A stretch of DNA of 64,000 nucleotides from Chitinophagaceae bacterium (GCA_016710935.1 JADJTY010000012.1:434001-498000); one strand, 5' to 3'. Positions 1 to 9,597 are shown, counted from the stretch's first letter. Notes: generated by a model not told the origin, from the letters alone. Made by a program: numbers and translations.

Positions 1-159
1 GGAAAGTTTTATTATGAAGACGGTAGCCTGCAAAGTACCGGCAATTATACCCATGGTTTTAAAACCGGAACCTGGAAAGTGTACGATGAAAAGGGCAAAG
101 AAACAGCCACCGATAACTTTGACCAAAACGGGAATCTGATGCCGCAAAAAATGCCCTGA
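1..159 (+). CDS. C-terminal fragment of a MORN/YwqK-repeat protein
   Basis: The window opens inside this frame, leaving 52 residues and a TGA stop at 157-159. The residues form MORN/YwqK-like units: YYEDGSLQSTGNY, then FKTGTWKVYDEKGKE, then NFDQNGNL. These are short beta-hairpin repeats rich in Gly, Tyr and Asp. Such repeats are common in Bacteroidota proteins often labelled YwqK family antitoxin, but that label does not establish a toxin partner. Nothing else of the gene can be seen, so its function is open. Confidence 0.6.
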   Translation, partial: GKFYYEDGSLQSTGNYTHGFKTGTWKVYDEKGKETATDNFDQNGNLMPQKMP

Positions 160-186
160 GGCATAACATTTACATAATCATTCATT

Positions 187-203
187 TATGTTACCGTAAC
201 ATA
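187..203. repeat. Perfect palindrome between genes
   Basis: TATGTTAC-C-GTAACATA has two 8-base arms around one central base. It lies 28 bases after the stop of the MORN-repeat gene. No T-run follows it, so it looks more like a protein-binding site than a terminator. No target gene can be assigned. Confidence 0.4.
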
Positions 204-283
204 CGGTTAGTACTTTACACCCGAACAGATAGTTTGAACACTATACAAATTTCCTTAGCAATTAGCAAGTTTTCTCATGCTCC

Positions 284-316
284 CCACCCGTTATTCATAT
301 CTGGGTGGCTTTTTTT
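284..316 (+). terminator. Probable intrinsic terminator
   Basis: CCACCC at 284-289 pairs with GGGTGG at 303-308, and seven T follow at 310-316. It would end transcripts from the MORN-repeat gene before the gene at 435. The loop is 13 bases, longer than usual. Confidence 0.55.
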
Positions 317-434
317 ACCCAATCTGTCCATGTTACCAAATTGTTACTATGCACATTTAAATCACATTCTTTTTCACATAGCTGTAATAAAAAAAAATGA
401 AATTATATTCACGGTCTCTTAAAAAAACATAAGT

Positions 435-935
435 ATGAAATGGGTTAATATTAACAACAGTTCAACTAAGGAAATTTTTGAGTTACGGGAAGATGAAAAA
501 GTGCTGGCCGATATCTCTTTCAGCAAACAAACCAGGTTTGTACGTATTGTTAGCGACCTGGGTAGAAGAATGTTCTCTTTTGAGAAAAAAGGATTTTTAC
601 ACCCGTACAAAGTCATCAGGGATGAATATGGGATCAAACTGGGAAAAGTGGAAGAAGATAAACACGGTAAGGGAATAGTAGAATTAGACGGCAAAAAATA
701 TGCTTTTGTTTATGAAGAGAATGGCAGCGGGGATCTGATTGTGTATGATGAAATGATGCAAAAAAACCTGCTCAGGTGCAACTTCAAAGGGATTGCTGGT
801 TCTTTAAACAGATCAACTTCATTATTAGATACCAAGTTTGCAAGCCTGTTGCTTTTGCTTTGCTGGTATAACTTTCAGCCACACAATATGGAAACTGCCA
901 GATTGTTCTCCAATTCAGATTTAATGTTGGCGTAA
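435..935 (+). CDS. Hypothetical protein, possibly a LURP-one/tubby-like barrel
   Basis: The protein has 166 residues and no signal peptide. Residues about 10-115 alternate short strands and charged turns (FVRIVSDLGRRMFSFEKKG, then GIKLGKVEE), a pattern reminiscent of LURP-one or tubby-like beta-barrels. This is a weak resemblance, not a firm assignment. A hydrophobic stretch near residues 134-145 (KFASLLLLLCWYNF) could be a membrane segment. The first ATG in frame is used. The gene stands alone between a terminator and the phosphatase at 991. Confidence 0.6.
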   Translation: MKWVNINNSSTKEIFELREDEKVLADISFSKQTRFVRIVSDLGRRMFSFEKKGFLHPYKVIRDEYGIKLGKVEEDKHGKGIVELDGKKYAFVYEENGSGDLIVYDEMMQKNLLRCNFKGIAGSLNRSTSLLDTKFASLLLLLCWYNFQPHNMETARLFSNSDLMLA

Positions 936-990
936 TACCAGCGTAACGATCTGTTTATACTACAGTTGTTTCTTTGTAAAACATCTGTAA

Positions 991-2106
991 ATGAAACTAC
1001 TCATTTCGTTTTTCCTATGCTTTTTTCTAACCCGGACTGAAGCACAGCCAAATCAATCAGCCCCTAACATTTTTATTATAACCACAGATGGCTTTCGCTG
1101 GCAGGAAATTTATAACGGAGCCGATTCGCTTATCATCAATAATCCGGCATATGTAAAAGACACGGCATTACTCAACCTGATGTATTGGGATAATGATGTG
1201 AATGAAAGAAGAAGAATGCTGATGCCTTTTGTTTGGCAAACGCTGGCCAAAAAAGGATCGTTGTATGGAAACAGGAATTATGGTAATAAAGTATCCCTTG
1301 CCAATTCATACCGGTTTTCATACGCCGGTTATAATGAAATTCTAACCGGCTATGCAGATCCTTATATAACATCCAACAGAAAAAAATGGAACACAAATGA
1401 AAACCTGCTGGAGTTTTTAAACACCCGGCCGGGGTATCAAAATAAAGTGGCTGCATTTACCAGCTGGAATTTGTTTGAATATATACTGAACAGGAAGCAG
1501 GGGAATATGTATTTAAACAACGGGTATGAAGCCATTAAACAGGACTCACTTACTGCTACAGAAATACTGTTTAATGCGGTACAGGAAAATGCGGTATTCA
1601 ATGTTGGAAGTACCAGGAACGATATGCTGACCTTTGTAGCAGCAAAGGAGTATATACAAAAAAATCATCCCAAAGTGGTATTTATCGGTTTCGGTGAAAC
1701 TGATGAATATGCACACGATGGCCATTATGATGACTACCTGCAGAGTGCTCACCAGTTTGATGCATATCTTGCCCGGCTTTGGTACCTGGTTAATACAGAT
1801 CCGTTTTATAAAAACAATACCAGTTTTATGATCACTACAGATCATGGCCGTGGCAAGAAATCAAATACCTGGAAAAGGCATGACCTGGTTACTGCGGGCA
1901 GTAGCAGTTGCTGGTTGATCACAATAGGCCCCGAAGTTGAATCGAACGGAGAAGTAAAAGTTAAGTCTGAAATTTTCAGTAACCAGCTGGCCAAGACCAT
2001 TGCCGCTATTGCAGGCTTTGCGTTCAATCCGACTCATCCTGCCGGTGACGCTTTATCAACATCTGCTATCAATAAAAATAGTAACACGGGCTTAACAAAA
2101 GATTAA
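991..2106 (+). CDS. Secreted alkaline-phosphatase-superfamily hydrolase
   Basis: This 371-residue protein begins with a signal peptide (MKLLISFFLCFFLTRTEAQ), so it is probably periplasmic. It has the metal-site pattern of the alkaline phosphatase/sulfatase/phosphoglycerate mutase superfamily. TTDG near residue 32 supplies the first metal Asp, ETDEYAHDGHY near 234 supplies an Asp and His, and TTDHGRG near 281 supplies an Asp-His pair. A further His (KRHD) lies near 295. The substrate cannot be read; phosphate or sulfate ester hydrolysis is inferred from the family. A PAP2 phosphatase follows 47 bases later on the same strand. Confidence 0.8.
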   Translation: MKLLISFFLCFFLTRTEAQPNQSAPNIFIITTDGFRWQEIYNGADSLIINNPAYVKDTALLNLMYWDNDVNERRRMLMPFVWQTLAKKGSLYGNRNYGNKVSLANSYRFSYAGYNEILTGYADPYITSNRKKWNTNENLLEFLNTRPGYQNKVAAFTSWNLFEYILNRKQGNMYLNNGYEAIKQDSLTATEILFNAVQENAVFNVGSTRNDMLTFVAAKEYIQKNHPKVVFIGFGETDEYAHDGHYDDYLQSAHQFDAYLARLWYLVNTDPFYKNNTSFMITTDHGRGKKSNTWKRHDLVTAGSSSCWLITIGPEVESNGEVKVKSEIFSNQLAKTIAAIAGFAFNPTHPAGDALSTSAINKNSNTGLTKD

Positions 2107-2153
2107 TGATTTGGTAAATATGGAAGGATAATTTGCACGTAAACAACCTGCTG

Positions 2154-2846
2154 ATGCAAAAAATATCTATCGCCATAAACCACCATAAAATTTACTTTGG
2201 AGGATTGTTGGTTATCCTGTTAGCAGCCATGTTTTTTTTAATTGTAAATGGTAAAGAAGCCACCTTCATTTCACCCAACAGCTATCATCCTTTTTTCTTA
2301 AACGTTTTTTTTGTTAACTACACATTTATGGGCGACGGTATTTTTGCAGTTGGCCTTATTGCACTAATGTTCTTTTATTTTAAAAGAAAACAAGCTGGTT
2401 TAGCCCTGTTATATTCCTTTTTAATTTCGGGATTGGCAGTTCAGATCATAAAGAACCTGATTAACCGCTCAGGTACAACCCTATATTTTGAAGCAGGTAC
2501 TTATCTGAATGTTACGACTGACATTCCATTAAGTGAACTGTCCGGCCTGCCTTCCGGCCACACGGCTACGGTATTTGCCTTGTGTACAGTGATGGTATTC
2601 ATGCTCAAAAACAAGAACCAGCAGTTACTTATTTTGATGGGAGCTCTACTGGCGGGGTATTCACGGATGTACCTGGCTCAGCATTTTTTGCCGGATGTAA
2701 TAATTGGTGCCATGCTTGGTACTGCTGCGGGCATACTGGCATTTCATCTTGCACAAAACAGGATAAATATTATAAGGTTTTTTAACAAGGTCAATCGGGT
2801 CAATTCCGGTACAGTATCAACCCCCCATATAATACAGCCTGTATAA
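2154..2846 (+). CDS. PAP2-family membrane phosphatase
   Basis: This 230-residue membrane protein has about six hydrophobic segments. The three PAP2 motifs are present: KNLINRSG near residue 103, LPSGHTA near 131, and SRMYLAQHFLPDVIIG near 169 with the catalytic His and the following Asp. The family dephosphorylates lipid phosphates such as phosphatidic acid or undecaprenyl diphosphate; which one applies here is unknown. The frame extends upstream to a TTG at 2133, but that codon overlaps a promoter-like GATAATTTG, so the ATG at 2154 is preferred. Confidence 0.85.
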   Translation: MQKISIAINHHKIYFGGLLVILLAAMFFLIVNGKEATFISPNSYHPFFLNVFFVNYTFMGDGIFAVGLIALMFFYFKRKQAGLALLYSFLISGLAVQIIKNLINRSGTTLYFEAGTYLNVTTDIPLSELSGLPSGHTATVFALCTVMVFMLKNKNQQLLILMGALLAGYSRMYLAQHFLPDVIIGAMLGTAAGILAFHLAQNRINIIRFFNKVNRVNSGTVSTPHIIQPV

Positions 2847-2927
2847 TTACTCCCATTTTCTGCTATTCATTTGTGGAGCTCATTTGCTTTTGTACCGGTT
2901 TCATTATTTGTTTAGTTAAGCAGGTAT

Positions 2928-4319
2928 TTATATTATCCTCGATTTTTCATGGGCACAAAACTCCTTTGAAGCTGTAAGTGTATTATTTAAAAACTGGCTG
3001 TACCACCTGCCGGAGTTTTTAACCGTCCGGCGTTGAGTCTTAAAATCTACATTTACTAATCCAAATTTTGGATAATAGCCTTCAGCCCATTCAAAATTAT
3101 CAAGCAGGGTCCATATAAAATATCCATTCACATTCACTCCTTCTCTTTTTGCCAGTAACACCTGTGCAATATAGTCCTGCAAAAACTTAACCCTTTTGTA
3201 ATCATCCACCCTATCTTCTTCATAACTGTCGTTAAAAGCAGCTCCGTTTTCAGTAACAATAATTTCATTGATCGTACCATAACTATGCAGGCGCTTTAAC
3301 GCATTGTAAATACTGGGTGGGTATACTTCCCAATCCATCAATGTATGCTCCACATTTCTTTTACTGGCCTTGATGATCTTAGCTTTTACAAAAGGCATGA
3401 GTGGTGCATAACTTACAAACTCCCGGGTGTAATTCTGCAGGCCAATAAAATCCATATCAAAAGCCAGTTTCTTTTCATCATGCGGTAGCATGAAACGGTC
3501 AATACGTTCCAGTATTTTCAACCCTTCAATAGGATAACCAAGTCCCAGCAATGGTTCTAAAAACATCCGGTTAAGCAGCGCATCTACTTTTGCAGCAGCT
3601 TTGTTATCCTTCTCATCATCATACCGGTATGGCTCAATATGCGAATAAGAAAAAGTGGTACCTACTTTACAATCACTGCGAAGTGATTTGATGATCCTTC
3701 CACCCTCGGCCTGGCACAGGGCAGCGTGATGTGCAGCAGCCAGGAAACTGCTTAATCCTTTTTTACCCGGTGCATGTACACCCAAGAAATAACCGGCACC
3801 TGTAAACACCATGGGCTCATTCAGCACCATCCAGTATTTAACCCGGTCGCCAAAATGTTTTATGCAGCAATCAACAAAATAACTGAACCAGTGTATAACT
3901 TCCCGGTTGGCCCAACCACCTTTCTGTTGCAGTGCTTCGGGCAAATCCCAGTGATAAATGGTTATCCAGGGTTCAATATCCAACTCAAGGCAAAAATCAA
4001 TCACCCGGTTATAAAAATCAATACCCTTGTGGTTTACCGCACCGATACCATTGGGTAAAATACGGCTCCACGAAACAGAGAACCGGTGATTGGGGATATT
4101 CAGCTTATAAATAAGCGCTATATCCTCGGCATAGTGTTTATAATAATCACAGGCGATATTCCCATTATCATTATTGAATATTTTTTTCTTTCGTTGAGTA
4201 AACGTATCCCATATGGAAGGGCCCTTGCCATCTAAATTATGGCCGCCTTCAATCTGGTAAGCAGCAGTTGAAACACCCCATTTAAAATCCGGTCCAAAAT
4301 CATTTTTTGTAAAAAGCAT
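2928..4319 (-). CDS. Family 1 glycoside hydrolase (beta-glucosidase-like)
   Basis: The protein has 463 residues, the normal GH1 length. The N-terminus FKWGVSTAAYQIEG is the GH1 signature. The acid/base Glu is in LNEP near residue 165 and the nucleophile Glu in VTENGA near 356. The active-site strand YHWDLPEALQ is also present. There is no signal peptide, so it acts in the cytoplasm on an imported or internal beta-glycoside. It is the last gene of a three-gene minus-strand operon, 5 bases after the glycosyltransferase. That placement hints at turnover of the glycoside the operon makes, which is inference. Confidence 0.92.
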   Translation of the reverse strand: MLFTKNDFGPDFKWGVSTAAYQIEGGHNLDGKGPSIWDTFTQRKKKIFNNDNGNIACDYYKHYAEDIALIYKLNIPNHRFSVSWSRILPNGIGAVNHKGIDFYNRVIDFCLELDIEPWITIYHWDLPEALQQKGGWANREVIHWFSYFVDCCIKHFGDRVKYWMVLNEPMVFTGAGYFLGVHAPGKKGLSSFLAAAHHAALCQAEGGRIIKSLRSDCKVGTTFSYSHIEPYRYDDEKDNKAAAKVDALLNRMFLEPLLGLGYPIEGLKILERIDRFMLPHDEKKLAFDMDFIGLQNYTREFVSYAPLMPFVKAKIIKASKRNVEHTLMDWEVYPPSIYNALKRLHSYGTINEIIVTENGAAFNDSYEEDRVDDYKRVKFLQDYIAQVLLAKREGVNVNGYFIWTLLDNFEWAEGYYPKFGLVNVDFKTQRRTVKNSGRWYSQFLNNTLTASKEFCAHEKSRII

Positions 4320-4324
4320 ATTCC

Positions 4325-5413
4325 TTATTCAGCAAGTTGATTTAATATTTTACCCAGGCTTTTTTCTTTCAGTTTTTTTATTGAATAAATTCCTTCTCCC
4401 AGTTCAGCAGGTTTTTTCTTATCGGTATTTCCATGTTTTTTTATGATCATATTAATGATCCGTTGCGTTGTATCGGGATAGTTTACTGTTATTTGCTGGC
4501 TGCCTGCTATCCAGTCTTTGATTGTATCCAGGTGCTTTTTCTTCAGGCTTTTTATAACCGGCACACGCATGGTTTCTAAAGCTGCCGCATTGCATTGTTG
4601 CTCATACTGGCCCTTCATGGGAATAACCATCAATTTCTTTTTTAAATATAATGCCTCCGCAGGTGTTTCAAAACCGGCGCCACAAAGCACACCGGTACAG
4701 GTTATAAAGCTTTCAATAAATGCCTCATTGTTTATTGGCCTGATGTGTACATTCTTTTCCCTGTACTCCTTTTTGGTATGCTTGCTGAACACCTGCCACT
4801 GAATGCTTTTTATTTCGCCCAAAACTTTAATAATTCTTTCATCGCTGTAAGCAGGCAGGTAAACCGTATAATGTGGTTGCTTTTCCGGTTTTGCAGCACG
4901 TACCTGGCTTCTTATAACCGGTGTAAAAATATTTTTATCGTAAGCACCAAAATGAAAACCATATGATTCGGTAACCGGTGCATAATTATTAAGTACTACT
5001 TTGCCCACTATATCCTTCTTCTTTGGCTTGGGCGATTTTTTATTGATCACTGCAGCCTGGTGGCTAAGGCCAATGCATGGCTTGTGTTTCATTTTGCATG
5101 CCCAGGCACTTACCGGTTCAAAATCATTCAGCACCAGGTCGTAATCATCAATGGGCAACGCTTTTATTTCTTTATACAGTTGCTTTAAATTACTCTTTCG
5201 GTAGGTAGCCAGCAGGTCTATACCACCATTCTTTCCAAAAATAAAACTCAGTCCTTTAAATTTATATTTTACCGGGTATGGAAGTTCCACATCGGCCTGT
5301 ATCCCACTTACCAAAATATCCAGCTCGCCTTTTTGCTGAAGGATAGGAATAATATCCCTTGCCCTGCTTAAATGGCCGTTGCCCGTGCCCTGTATGGCGT
5401 ACAATATTTTCAT
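4325..5413 (-). CDS. Glycosyltransferase (MJ1255/Glyco_trans_1_3 type)
   Basis: This 362-residue protein starts KILYAIQGTGNGHLSRA, the glycine-rich, His-containing N-terminus of GT-B enzymes related to MurG and UDP-glucuronosyltransferases. The C-terminal half has the donor-site pattern CGAGFETPAEALYLKKK followed by MKGQYEQQCNA. The enzyme should transfer a sugar from a nucleotide donor; the acceptor is unknown. Its ATG overlaps the stop of the upstream metallophosphoesterase by 4 bases (ATGA), so the two are translationally coupled. Pairing with an LpxH-like phosphatase suggests a lipid or glycolipid acceptor. Confidence 0.8.
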   Translation of the reverse strand: MKILYAIQGTGNGHLSRARDIIPILQQKGELDILVSGIQADVELPYPVKYKFKGLSFIFGKNGGIDLLATYRKSNLKQLYKEIKALPIDDYDLVLNDFEPVSAWACKMKHKPCIGLSHQAAVINKKSPKPKKKDIVGKVVLNNYAPVTESYGFHFGAYDKNIFTPVIRSQVRAAKPEKQPHYTVYLPAYSDERIIKVLGEIKSIQWQVFSKHTKKEYREKNVHIRPINNEAFIESFITCTGVLCGAGFETPAEALYLKKKLMVIPMKGQYEQQCNAAALETMRVPVIKSLKKKHLDTIKDWIAGSQQITVNYPDTTQRIINMIIKKHGNTDKKKPAELGEGIYSIKKLKEKSLGKILNQLAE

Positions 5414-6266
5414 TGTTTCATCAGGTTAAATTCTTCCAGCATACTATCAAACAGTTGTGTATTGTTCAACTCTTCTTCCTCGCTGCTGTGCTCAATCCAC
5501 TGCTGCATTTCATTTTCATCATAGCGGTAAATTTTCCATTCGCCGCCGGCATATTCCAACGCCGTTAAATTCTCTATCCAGTCGCCGCTGTTCAGGTACA
5601 TGATTTTTCCCTCTTCATTTTCTATTTCCCGCATTTCGGGCTGATGAATATGTCCGCAGATAACATAATCGTACTGGTTGCTGATGCCAATATCAGCGGC
5701 AGTTTGCTCAAAACTGTTGATGAATTTTACGGCACTCTTCACACTGTTCTTTATTTTTTTGGATAAAGACAGTTTTCCTTTTTTAAATATTTTTTCAGAA
5801 ATAAAATTGGCCACCCTGTTTATATGTATGAGGGTATCGTAACCAACTGCTCCCAGTTTTGCCAGCCATTTACTGTGCTGCATGGTTACATCAAACACAT
5901 CGCCATGAAAAACCAGGCTGTTTTGCCATCATCCAGTTCCAGTATTACTTTATTTACAATTTTAAGTGAGCCCATTTTAAACCCAACAAACTTGCGCAGC
6001 ATTTCATCGTGATTGCCGGTTATATAGTACATTTTAACCCCCTTGCTCATCCAGCTCATCAAATGCTTTACCACTTTCATATGGCTTTTGGGCCAGTATC
6101 TTTTACTGAACTGCCATATATCAATAATGTCGCCGTTAAGTATTACAGTTTTGGGTTTAACTGTTCTCAGGTAGCGCAATAATTCCTTTGCATGGCAACC
6201 ATAAGTGCCAAGGTGAACATCAGAGAGAACCAGGATATCCAGCTTTCTTTTTTTTATTTTATCCAT
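5410..6266 (-). CDS. LpxH-like metallophosphoesterase, split by a frameshift
   Basis: Two overlapping frames (6266-5886 and 5898-5410) form one protein of about 285 residues. All calcineurin-fold metal motifs are present: SDVHLG, NGDIID and GNHDE in the first frame, GHIHQPEM in the second. The fifth motif, HGD, falls on the junction. The sequence reads AWFF then MAM, and adding one T to the T5 run (plus-strand A5 at 5908-5912) restores AWFFHGDVFDV. The nearest known activity is UDP-2,3-diacylglucosamine diphosphatase of lipid A synthesis, but many relatives have other substrates. The break may be a sequencing error. First gene of the operon with the glycosyltransferase and GH1 enzyme. Confidence 0.8.
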
Positions 6267-6446
6267 TACTGGATCTTAAAAAATTTCAATGGCGGATAAA
6301 AAGCCGAAAGCATGGGCAGAAAGATCCTTACAGAAAGTTTCAGAAAAAAATACCGGATATTTTTCATGAAAAGATGTTGGGTTAGTAATCAGCAAAACAA
6401 TGCCAATACTATAACCAAATCATTATGCTAACGTTACCGCTGTGTT

Positions 6447-6465
6447 AAGGAGTTTACAACTCCTT
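6447..6465. repeat. Short hairpin in a divergent intergenic region
   Basis: AAGGAGTT and AACTCCTT pair around a TAC loop. It lies between the metallophosphoesterase start at 6266 and the secreted protein start at 6525, which diverge. Without a T-run it may be a regulator site or a 5-prime leader hairpin. The rest of the 258-base gap shows nothing else clear. Confidence 0.35.
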
Positions 6466-6524
6466 TAAATAAAACCCCGTACAGCCGGATTTTGCTGCAT
6501 TATTATTTACCTTAGCATAAATCA

Positions 6525-8453
6525 ATGAGGCTAAAGTTTTTCACCATACTTTTTTTTACATCGCTTGTAATAAATTTTTGCAGTGCCCAGTTATGCCAGG
6601 GCAGCCTGGGCGATCCTATTGTAAATACCACTTTTGGTAATGGCGCAAACCCCGGGCCTCCGTTAACAGCTGCTACCACCACCTACCAGTATGTTGCCAA
6701 TGATTGCCCCGGTGATGGTTTTTACACAGTACGGAATAACACTGCCTCCTGCTTTGGCAATACCTGGCATAGTTTTACAACAGACCACACCGGCGACCCC
6801 AATGGTTATTTTATGCTGGTAAATGCATCTGTACAACCCAGTGCTTTTTACCTGGATACCGTAAGGGGTTTATGCGGCAACACCACGTATGAATTTGCCG
6901 CCTGGATCATGAATGTGATCCTTCCTTCGGGCTGCAACGGTAATTCCAATCAGCCAAATCTTACTTTCAGTATTGAAAGAACGGATGGCACTGTTTTACA
7001 AACCTATAACACCGTCAACATAGCGCCTCTTTCATCTCCCACCTGGAAACAGTATGGATTTTTTTTTACAACACCTGTTGGCGTAACAGATATTGTACTG
7101 CGTATTTTTAATAACGCCCAGGGCGGGTGCGGTAATGACCTGGCGCTTGATGATATCACTTTTCGTCCCTGCGGTCCCTTGCTGGACCCTTCCATTACCG
7201 GAACCCAATCAGACACTACCTCACTGTGCGAGGGCACTGCCGGCAACTATATATTTACCTGTTCTGTATCAGGCGGATTTAATAACCCCGTTTATCAATG
7301 GCAGGAAAGAATAAACAATACCGCCTGGATAGATCTGCCCGGCGAGACCAATCTCTCACTTTCAAAAATTTTTGCTGCCAATACCCCGGCAGGTATTTAT
7401 GAATACCGTTTAGCAGTTGCAGAAATTGGCAACCTGGGTTCCCCGCAATGCAGGATTAATTCACGGCCACTTCGTGTGGTTATTAATTCAAAACCGGTAA
7501 CCACTGCAACTAATAATGGCCCGGTTTGCGAAAGAACAATTATCAATTTAACGGCCACGGGTGGCAGCCTGTATCAATGGAGCGGACCGAACGGGTTTAC
7601 CGGATCGGGATCACCGCTTCAGCTAACAAATATTCAACTTAACCAGGCCGGAAAATATTATGTAACGGTTACTAACGCTGTTGGCTGCAGCAATATAGAT
7701 TCTACCGTAATTGCTGTTAACCCGGCTCCTTTGGCCAGCACTGCTTTCGCCAATGCCTCTATTTGTGTGGGCGACAGTATACAATTGATAGCTGCCGGTG
7801 GTCCCCCGTATAACTGGATCCCGCCTGCGGGACTCTCCAATGCAACCATCTTCAATCCCAAAGCTTCACCATCGCAAACTACTACATACCGTGTAATGGT
7901 TACCAACGCTGCCGGTTGTGCAGATACAGCCACAACTACTATTACCTTAACATCGCTGGCTGCCGTTAATGCGGGTCCTGATAAAGCAATATTGAGAGGG
8001 CAAAAAATTCAACTAGCCGGTACTGTTAGCGGCCAGGGAATTTCTTATTCATGGTCGCCGCCTTTGTATATTGATGATATTTATTCAATGCAACCTTTTG
8101 TAAACCCACCTTCAGATATCAGTTATATACTCACAGCCGTTTCCGGTTGTAACACAGTGGCCGATACCATGTTTGTAAAAGTTTATAACGATCTGTACAT
8201 ACCCAATGCATTTACACCCGATGGAAATGGAATAAATGATACCTGGAACATCAGTGCACTGGAAGCTTACCCGGGTTTTGAGCTTTTTATTTTTAACCGC
8301 TATGGCCAGTTGGTTTTTAAAACAAATAGTACACCTGTTACCTGGGCCGGAACCTGTAATGGAAAACCCTGTATGAATGGCGTATATACCTATGTTATTA
8401 AAACCGGGAATGATCAGGAACCGATCAAAGGAACGGTGATGATATTAAGATAA
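6525..8453 (+). CDS. Secreted adhesin-like protein with CHU_C (T9SS type B) sorting domain
   Basis: This 642-residue exported protein has a signal peptide (RLKFFTILFFTSLVINFCSAQ). Residues about 22-215 form a Cys-containing N-terminal domain resembling jelly-roll carbohydrate-binding modules. Two or three Ig/PKD-like repeats follow, with phrases such as PVCERTIINLTATGGSLYQW. The end from LYIPNAFTPDGNGINDTW onward is the gliding-motility-associated C-terminal domain that directs export by the type IX system and surface attachment. It is probably a surface adhesin; no catalytic motif was seen. It converges with the histidine kinase at 8460, leaving only six bases. Confidence 0.88.
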   Translation: MRLKFFTILFFTSLVINFCSAQLCQGSLGDPIVNTTFGNGANPGPPLTAATTTYQYVANDCPGDGFYTVRNNTASCFGNTWHSFTTDHTGDPNGYFMLVNASVQPSAFYLDTVRGLCGNTTYEFAAWIMNVILPSGCNGNSNQPNLTFSIERTDGTVLQTYNTVNIAPLSSPTWKQYGFFFTTPVGVTDIVLRIFNNAQGGCGNDLALDDITFRPCGPLLDPSITGTQSDTTSLCEGTAGNYIFTCSVSGGFNNPVYQWQERINNTAWIDLPGETNLSLSKIFAANTPAGIYEYRLAVAEIGNLGSPQCRINSRPLRVVINSKPVTTATNNGPVCERTIINLTATGGSLYQWSGPNGFTGSGSPLQLTNIQLNQAGKYYVTVTNAVGCSNIDSTVIAVNPAPLASTAFANASICVGDSIQLIAAGGPPYNWIPPAGLSNATIFNPKASPSQTTTYRVMVTNAAGCADTATTTITLTSLAAVNAGPDKAILRGQKIQLAGTVSGQGISYSWSPPLYIDDIYSMQPFVNPPSDISYILTAVSGCNTVADTMFVKVYNDLYIPNAFTPDGNGINDTWNISALEAYPGFELFIFNRYGQLVFKTNSTPVTWAGTCNGKPCMNGVYTYVIKTGNDQEPIKGTVMILR

Positions 8454-8459
8454 GCGTGG

Positions 8460-9509
8460 TTAATCCTTCTTACTCTGCAACGTAAATCCAAACGTACTGC
8501 CCACATCAATTTTGCTGCGTACATGAATGGTTTCTTCGTGGGCTTCTATAATATGTTTGCATATGGCCAGGCCCAGGCCGCTGCCACCCACTTTACGGCT
8601 TCGGGCCAGATCGGTACGGTAAAAGCGTTCAAATATCCGGGGCAAATGTTCTTCGGCAATTCCGGAGCCATCATCGCTTATTTCAATAAGCACTTTGGCA
8701 CCGTCAACTTTATAAAAGCTGGCTTCAATAGTGCCGGATTGTCTGCCGTATTTAATCGCATTGTCAACCAGGTTAATAAATACCTGGCGTATTTTTTCTT
8801 TATCGGCAAAAACAGTCAGGGGCTGTTCGCAACCTTTTTTTATTATGCACCTGATTTGCTTTTCATCTGCCCTGAAAGACAAAGTTTCATACACTTCTTT
8901 CAACAGGTCCTGCACAATAAAATTGTCCTTCAATAATAATTGCTCGCCGCTTTCCAGTTTGGAAATAGCATCCAGGTCATCTACCAGGCTTACCAGCCTG
9001 TCGATATTACGTGATGTGCTTTGCAGGAATTTTATATTCACTTCAGGTTTTTCCAAAGCACCGTTCAGCAGCGTATCTACATAGCCTTGTATGGCAAAAA
9101 TGGGTGTTTTTAATTCATGGCTCAGGTTTTGTAAGAATTCTTTTCTGTAGGCTTCGTTTTGCTGCAGCAGCTCAATCTCTTCCTTTCTTTGCTCGGCCCA
9201 GGTTTCCACATCCTGCCTTACTTCATCAATACTTTTTTGAGGCAGAATATTCTTGTAATAAAACTCTTCCCGTTTACTTGCCTTGGTTTGGTAAATAAAT
9301 TTATAGATGAGTTTTATTTTACGGTAGATGAAAGTTTGCAGCGTATAAACGATCAGGCCATAGGAGCCCAAAAATATCACCGCGAATGAGAGTAAAGCGA
9401 TCCACCAAACGGGCTTAAAAACATAAATGCCGATGGATATCGGTAATGATAAACCGAGTGCGGTTAATGCAGATAATTGCTGTGGTGAAAAATTTTTTGA
9501 AGTGGGCAT
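8460..9509 (-). CDS. Sensor histidine kinase, PhoR-like
   Basis: This 349-residue kinase has two N-terminal membrane helices (about residues 12-60) with almost no periplasmic loop. A HisKA domain carries the phospho-acceptor in LSHELKTPIFAIQGY near residue 130. The ATPase domain has the N box (NLVDNAIKYG), the G1 box (DDGSGI), FERFYR and GGSGLGLAI. The short loop suggests that it senses through the membrane or a partner, as PhoR does. It follows its response regulator, separated by an 88-base gap that is almost wholly a heptamer hairpin. No phosphate genes are nearby, so the signal is unknown. Confidence 0.9.
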   Translation of the reverse strand: MPTSKNFSPQQLSALTALGLSLPISIGIYVFKPVWWIALLSFAVIFLGSYGLIVYTLQTFIYRKIKLIYKFIYQTKASKREEFYYKNILPQKSIDEVRQDVETWAEQRKEEIELLQQNEAYRKEFLQNLSHELKTPIFAIQGYVDTLLNGALEKPEVNIKFLQSTSRNIDRLVSLVDDLDAISKLESGEQLLLKDNFIVQDLLKEVYETLSFRADEKQIRCIIKKGCEQPLTVFADKEKIRQVFINLVDNAIKYGRQSGTIEASFYKVDGAKVLIEISDDGSGIAEEHLPRIFERFYRTDLARSRKVGGSGLGLAICKHIIEAHEETIHVRSKIDVGSTFGFTLQSKKD

Positions 9510-9515
9510 TCCTTA

Positions 9516-9590
9516 GTTCATGGTTAATAGTTAATAGTAAACCCGGTACGAAAGTAAACAACAATTAACTAAGAACCATTAACCATGAAC
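9516..9590. repeat. Heptamer-iterated hairpin between regulator and kinase
   Basis: The left arm reads GTTCATG GTTAATA GTTAATA GTAAACC and the right arm AATTAAC TAAGAAC CATTAAC CATGAAC. The arms are complementary units of exactly seven bases. The outer 13 bases (9516-9528) pair perfectly with 9578-9590. It fills the gap between two co-directional genes of one operon. Confidence 0.7.
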
Positions 9591-9597
9591 CTGTTGT

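Noticed and set aside
234..422. 62-residue reading frame on the plus strand
   Set aside because: It overlaps the terminator hairpin at 284-316 and has no protein features.
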